DNA of 64,000 nt from Aquimarina mytili (GTDB taxonomy: Bacteria > Bacteroidota > Bacteroidia > Flavobacteriales > Flavobacteriaceae): the NCBI RefSeq assembly GCF_016735115.1, contig NZ_JAERQJ010000001.1, positions 62,001 through 126,000 on the forward strand, in the 5' to 3' direction. The translations under genes and the position numbers were made by a program. A model generated the notes under the pieces. The model saw only the letters and a program-made list of their open reading frames with translations, had not been told where the DNA came from and made no database searches. This document shows positions 25,280 through 32,444 of the stretch, piece by piece (within the stretch, counting starts at the first letter, position 1; each line of letters begins with the position of its first letter).

Positions 25280-25843
25280 TTAAACTTCGTTATATCTAAA
25301 ACATTCGGTGGTATGGTCATTTACCATACCTATCGCTTGCATAAATGCATAGATAACTGTTGATCCTACGAACTTGAATCCGCGTTTTTTTAAATCTTTG
25401 CTAATACTATCTGATATTTCTGTAGTTGCAGGACAATCCTTATGATGTTTCCATTTGTTTTTAATAGGTTTTCCGTCTACAAAATTCCAAATATAGGTGT
25501 CAAAACTGCCAAATTCTTCTTGAATTTTCATAAAGTTTTGGGCATTTGTTATTGCCGAATTTACCTTTAGCTTATTGCGAATAATTCCAGCATTTTGAAG
25601 CAATTCTTCTTTTTTCGCTTCTGTATATGATGCAATTATTCTATAATCAAAATTATCAAAAGCTAACCTAAAATTTTCTCGTTTACGTAGAATTGTGATC
25701 CAACTCAATCCTGCTTGAAAAGTTTCTAAAACAAGAAATTCAAATAAAAGTTGTTCGTCATGCAGAGGTGTGCCCCATTCATTATCATGATAGCTTTCAT
25801 ATAAAGGGTCACCAACGCACCACCCGCATCTGATTTTTGTCAT
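25280..25843 (-). CDS. tag: DNA-3-methyladenine glycosylase I
   Basis: Base-excision enzyme that removes 3-methyladenine from DNA. The 187-aa protein starts with MTKIRCGWCVGDPLYESYHD, which holds the N-terminal zinc-site cysteine and the typical Tag opening. It carries FEFLVLETFQAGLSWITILR near residues 30-49, and ends with zinc-binding His/Cys in DHTTECFRYNEV. It is convergent with upp, 3 bases apart. Confidence 0.95.
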   Translation of the reverse strand: MTKIRCGWCVGDPLYESYHDNEWGTPLHDEQLLFEFLVLETFQAGLSWITILRKRENFRLAFDNFDYRIIASYTEAKKEELLQNAGIIRNKLKVNSAITNAQNFMKIQEEFGSFDTYIWNFVDGKPIKNKWKHHKDCPATTEISDSISKDLKKRGFKFVGSTVIYAFMQAIGMVNDHTTECFRYNEV

Positions 25844-25959
25844 AGTTCAAATTTTAAGATATAAATATATTACATTCGCCTGTTTTATTGTGTTATTCAG
25901 AGATAAATACAGGGATTCGTAAGTTTTAAAAATAATTAACGTCTTATATCATAACATTT

Positions 25960-26583
25960 ATGAAAAAAAATATGGAAACCACTACTATAGCAAAACATGA
26001 ATTAATTGAGCAAGGTATCGCAAATTCATATACCTATCAAGAATATAAAGAACAAGTAAGTAATTTGTTAGCCGAAAATAAATCTACGGGCCATGAGCAA
26101 TCAGAAGCATTGACTAATTATAGTATGCTTAATGATCGGAGAATGAAACGTCTTGATAAAACTATAAAGATCGATGAATCGATTAAAGAAGCTTTTGTAA
26201 ATACTCCTACTAAAGTAACTTGGTTAGTGTTGACAGAGGGGTGGTGTGGTGATGCTGCGCAATCTCTGCCTGTAATTAATAAACTTGCAGAATTGAATGA
26301 TGGTATTGATTTAAAGATTATTTCTAGAGATGATCATGACGAGCTTATGAATAATTTTCTTACTAATGGAGGAAAAGCAATTCCTAAATTAATAGCATAT
26401 GACACAGAAAAAAAGGAAGTTGTAAACTCTTGGGGGCCAAGACCTTCAGTAGCTACACAAATGGTTAACGACTATAAAAAACAGCACGGAGGCCTTGATC
26501 CTCAATTTAAAGAAGACCTACAGGTATGGTACAATAAGGATAAAGGAAAAAATATAGCCGAAGATATATCTAAGATAATCTAA
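25960..26583 (+). CDS. Thioredoxin-fold protein with a WCGDA active-site variant
   Basis: A 207-aa cytosolic protein of the thioredoxin superfamily. The usual W-C-x-x-C motif is replaced by WCGDAAQS (Trp-Cys-Gly-Asp-Ala), leaving one cysteine, and the cis-proline region is AIPKLIAYD. This form is common in Bacteroidota and cannot do standard dithiol exchange alone; it may be a monothiol or binding protein. An alternative ATG at 25972 would remove four residues. It overlaps the convergent TonB-like gene by 4 bases at the stop codons. Confidence 0.8.
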   Translation: MKKNMETTTIAKHELIEQGIANSYTYQEYKEQVSNLLAENKSTGHEQSEALTNYSMLNDRRMKRLDKTIKIDESIKEAFVNTPTKVTWLVLTEGWCGDAAQSLPVINKLAELNDGIDLKIISRDDHDELMNNFLTNGGKAIPKLIAYDTEKKEVVNSWGPRPSVATQMVNDYKKQHGGLDPQFKEDLQVWYNKDKGKNIAEDISKII

Positions 26584-27260
26584 TAACTATAATTAAAATA
26601 GTACGTAATTAGTCCTTCTTGTTCTTCTACATCTGATTTAGAAAATAATGCTTGTTTGGCATAATTCATTGCATTGTCAAATAAGCATTCGTTTCGAGTT
26701 GTAGAGTTTCTCTTATCGATTTTAGTGTCGATTACGTATCCATTTTTATTTACTTCAATTTTTACAACAACTTTACCACTTCCATTACAGGTATATACAG
26801 GATTTGGTAATCTTCCTACAACTTTTCTGCCCTTTAGGGTATAGCTTGAAGAACTATAACGATTATTCGTTTTTTCCTCCTCGGGAGTGACTTCTTCTTT
26901 TTTCTTTTCCTCGATCACGACATCTTCTTCATTTTGTTCAGGTTCTTCAGTTTGAATATCCTCTTCGATTTCTGTCAAGGATTTTATTCTTTGTTCAATT
27001 TCATCATGATCCTCAAAATCCTCATTATAGGCAGCATGTGTTCTTTTAGCATCATCAATCTGCCTGTTTTCCTGGGCTAGTTCTTCTTCGGTTTGCTCCT
27101 CTTCTTCTTCATCCATTAGAAATTCTTCAGGAATTTCCATTAAAATCTCTGCTTGCTCTTTTTGCTTATTAAACATCGTAATGTTGTATAGACCAAGAAC
27201 AAGAATCCCCATCAACATTGATGTAATGATTAGAGCTTTATGTTTTTCTATAAATTCCAT
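26580..27260 (-). CDS. TonB-like energy transducer with an acidic linker
   Basis: A 226-aa protein with one N-terminal membrane segment (ALIITSMLMGILVLGLYNI, residues 9-27), a long Glu-rich linker (about 37-130), and a C-terminal domain KVVVKIEVNKNGYVIDTKIDKR of the TonB/TolA C type. It most likely spans the periplasm to reach outer-membrane receptors or a Tol-like partner. The linker is rich in Glu, not the Pro/Lys repeats usual for TonB. It is the last gene of the envelope cluster, 33 bases after truB. No exbB/exbD lies nearby. Confidence 0.78.
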   Translation of the reverse strand: MEFIEKHKALIITSMLMGILVLGLYNITMFNKQKEQAEILMEIPEEFLMDEEEEEQTEEELAQENRQIDDAKRTHAAYNEDFEDHDEIEQRIKSLTEIEEDIQTEEPEQNEEDVVIEEKKKEEVTPEEEKTNNRYSSSSYTLKGRKVVGRLPNPVYTCNGSGKVVVKIEVNKNGYVIDTKIDKRNSTTRNECLFDNAMNYAKQALFSKSDVEEQEGLITYYFNYSY

Positions 27261-27293
27261 AGGTTACTATAACTTCTTTTATTCTACATTATT

Positions 27294-28001
27294 TTATGCA
27301 GTTTCAATTTTTGTTTGCAACTGATTTTCAAAAGATTGAACCGTAATGGCATCATCTACTGAGAATGAGCCTATTTTTGTTCGTCTTAATGCAGTTAAAT
27401 GAGCCCCACTTTTTAAAGTTTTACCAAAATCATGTGCTAGTGATCGTATATAGGTTCCTTTACTACAAACTACCCTAAAATCGATTTGGGGCAATTGTAT
27501 GCGTGTAATTTCAAATTCTGAGATCGTTATGTTACGAGGAGGAACTTCTACATGCTCACCTTCTCGAGCATATTCGTATAATCGTTTACCATCTTTTTTT
27601 AGAGCAGAAAATACAGGAGGGTATTGTTCTATTTCTCCAATAAAGCCTAAGGTGGCATCTTCAATATTATTTTCTGAAATATGATCGATTGGAAATGTTT
27701 GGTCTATCTCGGTCTCTAGATCATACGATGGTGTTGTAGCTCCTAACGTTATGGTACCTGTATATTCTTTAATTTGTCCCTGAAACTCCTGAAGCCGTTT
27801 TGTAAACTTTCCTGTACAGATAACCAGTAAACCTGAAGCAAGAGGGTCTAAAGTGCCCGCATGTCCTACTTTAATTTTTTTGATACCAAAATTTTTTCGA
27901 ATAAGCCAACGAAGTTTATTTACAACCTGGAAAGATGTCCATTGCAGCGGCTTATCGATCAAAAGAATTTGACCGTCTTTATAGTCTTTTTCGGTTAGCA
28001 T
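27294..28001 (-). CDS. truB: tRNA pseudouridine-55 synthase TruB
   Basis: Converts U55 in the T-loop of tRNAs to pseudouridine. The 235-aa protein shows DKPLQWTSFQVVNKLR near the start and the catalytic-Asp motif GHAGTLDPLASGLLVICTGK near residues 47-66. The substrate loop YTGTITLGATTPSYDLETE and GTYIRSLAHDFG complete the match. Its gene follows uppP by 12 bases, a usual flavobacterial order. Confidence 0.96.
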   Translation of the reverse strand: MLTEKDYKDGQILLIDKPLQWTSFQVVNKLRWLIRKNFGIKKIKVGHAGTLDPLASGLLVICTGKFTKRLQEFQGQIKEYTGTITLGATTPSYDLETEIDQTFPIDHISENNIEDATLGFIGEIEQYPPVFSALKKDGKRLYEYAREGEHVEVPPRNITISEFEITRIQLPQIDFRVVCSKGTYIRSLAHDFGKTLKSGAHLTALRRTKIGSFSVDDAITVQSFENQLQTKIETA

Positions 28002-28013
28002 AATATGGGGCTA

Positions 28014-28808
28014 CTATTTAATAAAACCAAAGATGATGGCTAAAAAACCAACAAGTATACAATATAAGGCAAAATAAGTTAATTTACTCTTTTTTACCAA
28101 GGAAATCATCCATGTACAGGCAAAAAGACCAGAAATAAATGCTGCAACAAAACCAATTGCTATTGGAACAGTGTTTTCTGATGAAAAAGAGAGATCGCCA
28201 CTAAGAATATCTTTGGCTATTTTTCCAAAAATTAAAGGAATAACCATTAAAAAAGAAAAACGAGCTGCTTTGGTTTTGTCATTTCCTAAGAGTACTGATG
28301 TTGATATTGTGGCACCACTTCTAGAAATCCCTGGTAGCATAGCTATAGCTTGTGCAACTCCAATTACAAAAGCATTAGAAAAGCTTACTGGTTTCCGTGT
28401 ACTTTTGGCTTTGTCGGCAAACCAGAGTAATGCTGCAGTAATAATAAGCATGAAACCAACAAACATAATATTACCTCCAAAAAGTTGTTCTAACTGTTCT
28501 TCAAAAAATAACCCAACAATGACTGCCGGAATCATAGATATAATAATCTTTAAAGAAAAATGGGTTTCTTCATTATTTTTAAACTGTAATAACCCTCGAA
28601 TAATAGTCCAAATATCTTTTCTGAAAACAACAATAGTACTAAGTGCAGTTGCAAAATGAAGCACTACCGTAAAAAGTAGTGATTCTTCAGGGATGCTATT
28701 GTCTCCTAAAATTGCTTTGCCTAATTCTAAATGCCCGCTAGAAGAAACAGGTAAGAATTCTGTAAGACCTTGTACGATTCCTAGAATGATTGCATCAAAG
28801 ATTTCCAT
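28014..28808 (-). CDS. uppP: Undecaprenyl-diphosphatase UppP (BacA)
   Basis: Inner-membrane enzyme that dephosphorylates undecaprenyl diphosphate to recycle the lipid carrier for peptidoglycan and other polymers. It has 264 aa with about eight membrane segments and the two family active-site motifs: LTEFLPVSSSGHLEL near residues 15-29 and LPGISRSGATISTS near 158-171. It lies between the DUF3098 gene and truB, a conserved arrangement. Confidence 0.96.
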   Translation of the reverse strand: MEIFDAIILGIVQGLTEFLPVSSSGHLELGKAILGDNSIPEESLLFTVVLHFATALSTIVVFRKDIWTIIRGLLQFKNNEETHFSLKIIISMIPAVIVGLFFEEQLEQLFGGNIMFVGFMLIITAALLWFADKAKSTRKPVSFSNAFVIGVAQAIAMLPGISRSGATISTSVLLGNDKTKAARFSFLMVIPLIFGKIAKDILSGDLSFSSENTVPIAIGFVAAFISGLFACTWMISLVKKSKLTYFALYCILVGFLAIIFGFIK

Positions 28809-28875
28809 GTAGTATGTGGGGTTTTCTTAAAAAAATTGGTGCAAATATAGGACTACAAAAAGATAATTTGTTGAA

Positions 28876-29148
28876 TTACTGCTTTTTCTTCTTGTTAGGA
28901 TTAAGCAAAATCGCGTAGATTTCTATACCAAAACCGATCAAAACTATAGTTGGTGCAAGGCGTATCCTTCTAAAATTATAAATCTCAGGGTTAAAAACAT
29001 TAGGGTCATCACTTCCTCCTCCGGCCATAAGTATAAAACCTAAAGCAATTACAGCAATTCCGATAGCCATAACAACATAGTTCTTTTTTCCGAAGACAAA
29101 ATCCGGGGTATACGGCGTATTTTTATTGGATTGTTTTTTCATGCTCAT
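28876..29148 (-). CDS. DUF3098 family small membrane protein
   Basis: A 90-aa protein with two predicted membrane segments, VVMAIGIAVIALGFILMAGG (about 25-44) and TIVLIGFGIEIYAILL (about 67-82), separated by the conserved NPEIYNFRRIRLAP segment, and a lysine tail. The function is unknown, but the family usually lies between ftsX and uppP in Bacteroidota, suggesting a cell-envelope role. Its start overlaps the upstream small-protein gene by 26 bases. Confidence 0.85.
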   Translation of the reverse strand: MSMKKQSNKNTPYTPDFVFGKKNYVVMAIGIAVIALGFILMAGGGSDDPNVFNPEIYNFRRIRLAPTIVLIGFGIEIYAILLNPNKKKKQ

Positions 29149-29530
29149 CGTTATTTATTTCGTTATAGATCACACGGTCTTTAATCATTAGTTTGGATAT
29201 ATGTCCCATGTTACTATCTGGGGTAAAGATAGTCCATCTTTTAATAGCATACAAAGTAACTCTTTTGTTTAGAATATCGGTACCTAACTGCGCTACAGTT
29301 AAATTGTGCTGTAGTCCTCTATTAATGTAGTAGTAATGTTCATCATTTTCGAGGGTAAGCACAATATCAAAGCCAGGAGCTTCTTTAATATCAATTACTC
29401 TACCGGTAATTTTAAGTACATCATCAGGTTGTACATTGCGTACAGGCCTGAATGTTTGAATTGCAATAGCTAAGAAAGCTAAAAAAAGTACAAAAACAAT
29501 TAAAAACCATATTTTACCAATTTTGCCCAT
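29123..29530 (-). CDS. Membrane-anchored periplasmic protein, function unknown
   Basis: A 135-aa protein with one N-terminal membrane segment (WFLIVFVLFLAFLAIAIQTF) and a beta-rich C-terminal part. Start taken at ATG 29530 (MGKIGKIW), 2 bases after the lgt stop. A GTG at 29536 would give a four-base overlap with lgt and two extra residues. The soluble part (VLKITGRVIDIKEAPGFDIVLTLEND) resembles an OB-like fold by eye. No family recognised. It lies between lgt and the DUF3098 gene and overlaps the latter. Confidence 0.7.
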   Translation of the reverse strand: MGKIGKIWFLIVFVLFLAFLAIAIQTFRPVRNVQPDDVLKITGRVIDIKEAPGFDIVLTLENDEHYYYINRGLQHNLTVAQLGTDILNKRVTLYAIKRWTIFTPDSNMGHISKLMIKDRVIYNEINNDEHEKTIQ

Positions 29531-29532
29531 GA

Positions 29533-30357
29533 TCACGCTATGTATTTAATTTTCTTTTTGCTAAGAATTACCAATGCCACTCCAACCAGTATAAAAGGTA
29601 TGCTTAATAACTGCCCCATATTCAAAGTCATATTGTCTTCAAAAGCGACTTGATTTTCCTTAAAAATTTCTAGAACCAATCTTGCCGAGAAAAGAGTTGC
29701 TAATAAAATTCCGAAAATGAAACCTTGATTCTTTTTTAGGTCAGTTTTTTGATATAGATACCATAATAATCCAAAAATCAAAAGATATACAAAAGCTTCA
29801 TATAATTGTGTGGGATGTCTTGGGATTAAATCATCCTTCATAAATATTACACCATAGTTTCCTTGGGTTGGCTTTCCATATATTTCTGAATTCATGAAGT
29901 TTCCTAGTCGAATAAATGCTCCGGTAACCGGTGCCCCAATTGCTACACGATCTAATACCCAAAGCAGTGATGTTTTGCTTCGGAAACAATATGTTATAAT
30001 TGCTAAGATGGCTCCAATACTACCTCCATGGCTTGCGAGACCTGCAAAACCTGTAAAATGCCAATTTCCATTTACAATCTGAAACGGAAGAAATATCTCT
30101 AAAGGATGTTGAGAGAAATAAGCAAAATCATAAAATAAACAGTGACCAAGACGCGCACCAGCTAAGATTCCAATAAAGAGATAAGTGGATAGTTTTTCGA
30201 GGTTTTCAACCGGGATATTTTCAGATTTATAGATACGTTTAACGATCTCATAACCCAGCAACAAGCCTGAAACAAATAGTATTCCATAATATTTTATAGG
30301 AAAAGTCCCGAATAACATTACAATTTCAGGATCGACATTCCATTCTATTGGCCCCAT
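29533..30357 (-). CDS. lgt: Prolipoprotein diacylglyceryl transferase
   Basis: Inner-membrane enzyme that attaches diacylglycerol from phosphatidylglycerol to the lipobox cysteine, the first step of lipoprotein maturation. The 274-aa, seven-segment protein includes the catalytic-region motif GLASHGGSIGA near residues 108-118 and GAFIRLGNFMNSEIYGKP near 145-162. It lies 7 bases downstream of ftsX on the same strand. Several lipoproteins in this window would be its substrates. Confidence 0.95.
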   Translation of the reverse strand: MGPIEWNVDPEIVMLFGTFPIKYYGILFVSGLLLGYEIVKRIYKSENIPVENLEKLSTYLFIGILAGARLGHCLFYDFAYFSQHPLEIFLPFQIVNGNWHFTGFAGLASHGGSIGAILAIITYCFRSKTSLLWVLDRVAIGAPVTGAFIRLGNFMNSEIYGKPTQGNYGVIFMKDDLIPRHPTQLYEAFVYLLIFGLLWYLYQKTDLKKNQGFIFGILLATLFSARLVLEIFKENQVAFEDNMTLNMGQLLSIPFILVGVALVILSKKKIKYIA

Positions 30358-30364
30358 AAAATCT

Positions 30365-31243
30365 TTAATAATATAGTTCGTCGGTTCTAAGATTCAAGAA
30401 TCGCTGTGTGGCAAAAAATGTGCTTATCCATGTAATCAATACTCCAATCCCAAAAACACCAAGAAATAGAATGATAAGCAATATTTCATCTTCTAATAGA
30501 GCTAATTCTGGAAACGTCTTGTTGAGATAGTATAGCACTATTGCAACGCCTATTAATGCGACTATAGCCCCGATCATACCTAAGCGAATACTCTTCCATA
30601 CAAAGGGTCTTCTTATAAACTTTTTTGTGGCACCAACCATTTGCATGGTTTTAATAATAAAACGCTTAGAATATACAGATAGACGTATTGAGCTATTAAT
30701 AAGCAGTACTGCAATAAAAGTGAAAACACCGCTAATTAATAATACCCAAAAACTAATTTTTTTGATATTATCATTTAGCAAAGAAATCAAAGGCTTGTCA
30801 TAGATTACTTCATCTACAAAATTCTTTTTTGAAATAGATGCCGAGATTTCTTCAATTTTATCGGGAGCTACAAAATCAGCTTTCAGGTATACGTCGATCG
30901 AGTTTTGTAGTGGATTATACCCAAGGAAATCCATAAAATTTTCTCCTATATCCTTGCTATGTTCTTCGGCAGCTTCATCCTTAGAGATGTATGTTGTTGA
31001 TTTTGTATATTCTGATAGTGCTAATGTTTTTTCAAGTTGTTTGATTTCTACATCTTTAGCAGTGTCTTTTAAATAAATAGTAAGTGCAATTTTTTCTTTA
31101 AAATGATCTGCAACTTTTTTAGTGTTTAAAACTAATAAACCTAAGAGGCCCAATAAAAATAGCACCAACGAAATACTAATAACCACTGAAAAGTAAGAAG
31201 AAATTAGTCGTCGTTTTTGGTATTTTTCAAAAGATGAGCTCAT
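30365..31243 (-). CDS. ftsX: Cell division protein FtsX
   Basis: Permease-like partner of FtsE that controls peptidoglycan hydrolases at the septum. The 292-aa protein has an N-terminal membrane segment, an extracytoplasmic domain (about 48-165), and three further membrane segments near the C-terminus, including the MQMVGATKKFIRRPFVWKS loop typical of FtsX. It starts MSSSFEKYQKRRL. It is the first gene of the envelope cluster; ftsE is not in the window. Confidence 0.93.
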   Translation of the reverse strand: MSSSFEKYQKRRLISSYFSVVISISLVLFLLGLLGLLVLNTKKVADHFKEKIALTIYLKDTAKDVEIKQLEKTLALSEYTKSTTYISKDEAAEEHSKDIGENFMDFLGYNPLQNSIDVYLKADFVAPDKIEEISASISKKNFVDEVIYDKPLISLLNDNIKKISFWVLLISGVFTFIAVLLINSSIRLSVYSKRFIIKTMQMVGATKKFIRRPFVWKSIRLGMIGAIVALIGVAIVLYYLNKTFPELALLEDEILLIILFLGVFGIGVLITWISTFFATQRFLNLRTDELYY

Positions 31244-31451
31244 ATATAATTCAATTTTCGGTAAAAATAATAAAGTTAATGAGACTTATTGTGCAAAAAT
31301 GTATCCCATTTTAGAATAAACAAGCCGAATTAACCTCGTTAAAGAAGAGATCTGTTTTATAATATAGTTTGATTAAATTTGATATATAATAGTAACGCAG
31401 AATGACAATTAAAATTTTTTGTCACCATGTGTATTCAATAAATTATGACAT

Positions 31452-32384
31452 ATGCATATTGTAATCATTGGTGTTGGGGGTGTTGGCGGATATTTTGGAG
31501 GAAAAATATCTCATTCAGGTCAAAAAGTTACGCTAGTAGCCAGGGGGAAACATCTAGAGGCAATTAAGAAAAACGGATTACAAGTCAAAAGTATAGATGG
31601 GGATTTTGTAGCAAAGCCTTTCATGGTAACTGATGCTATTGAAGAAATAGAAATGGTTGATCTGGTTTTAATTTGCACAAAATCTTGGCAAGTGTCTCAA
31701 GCCGCAGAGTTGATTAAGCCTATACTTAAAGAAGAAACTATAGTAATTCCATTGCAAAATGGTGCAGATAATGCAGAAAGGTTACTTTCTGTTCTGGATG
31801 CAAAGCACATTTTAGGAGGATTATGTAAAATCTATAGCAAAATAGAAGCTCCGGGAGTTATTTCACATTTTGGTCATTCACCCGAAGTAGTATATGGAGA
31901 AACTGATAAAAGTAGTACGGAGCGATTGCTGAAGGTGAAAGAAGTATTTGATAAGGCCGGATTTAATAATACGATTTCAAAAGATATTTATGTAGATATA
32001 TGGAGTAAATTTATGTTTATTGCTACGGTAAGTGGTTTAGGTGCCTTAACCAGAGCTACCATTGGTGAAATGTATGAAAATCAGAAAACGCGTCAGATTT
32101 TAGAGCAAACTGCAACCGAGATTTATGAAGTAGGCAAAGCAAAAGGAGTAGCATTGCAAAAAGATCTTGTGGATAGAATCATGATGTTTATAAGTAAACA
32201 ACCTTATGACTCAACTGCATCCACGCAGCGCGATATTATAGAAGGACGCCCTTCTGAACTGGATAATTTTAATGGATTTATTGTTAAAGAAGGAAAGAAA
32301 TTAGGAATTGCAACACCTGCAAATACTTTTGTTTATAGTTGTTTGCAACCTATGGAAACTAAAGCAAGGTTAGCGAAAAACTAA
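31452..32384 (+). CDS. panE: 2-dehydropantoate 2-reductase (PanE/ApbA family)
   Basis: NADPH-dependent enzyme that reduces ketopantoate to pantoate in pantothenate and CoA synthesis. The 310-aa protein starts with the nucleotide loop GVGGVGGYFGGKIS, residues 7-20. Other family blocks are CTKSWQV, IPLQNGADNAERL near residues 98-110, and the C-terminal catalytic-region segment STASTQRDIIEGRPSELDN. A TAAATTTG box at 31374-31381 may be its promoter. It stands 60 bases before leuS, which has its own promoter box. Confidence 0.9.
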   Translation: MHIVIIGVGGVGGYFGGKISHSGQKVTLVARGKHLEAIKKNGLQVKSIDGDFVAKPFMVTDAIEEIEMVDLVLICTKSWQVSQAAELIKPILKEETIVIPLQNGADNAERLLSVLDAKHILGGLCKIYSKIEAPGVISHFGHSPEVVYGETDKSSTERLLKVKEVFDKAGFNNTISKDIYVDIWSKFMFIATVSGLGALTRATIGEMYENQKTRQILEQTATEIYEVGKAKGVALQKDLVDRIMMFISKQPYDSTASTQRDIIEGRPSELDNFNGFIVKEGKKLGIATPANTFVYSCLQPMETKARLAKN

Positions 32385-32417
32385 AACAAAAAACAATAGT
32401 TAACTCACATAAAATCG

Positions 32418-32425
32418 TAAATTTG
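32418..32425 (+). promoter_or_regulatory. -7 promoter box for leuS
   Basis: TAAATTTG matches TAnnTTTG and lies 20 bases before the leuS start codon, giving a very short leader. Confidence 0.6.
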
Positions 32426-32444
32426 CGGTCTTAATTTTAGATGG

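Noticed and set aside
28171-28659. 162-aa + strand frame
   Set aside because: Antisense to uppP, whose active-site motifs are clear; the frame is a shadow.
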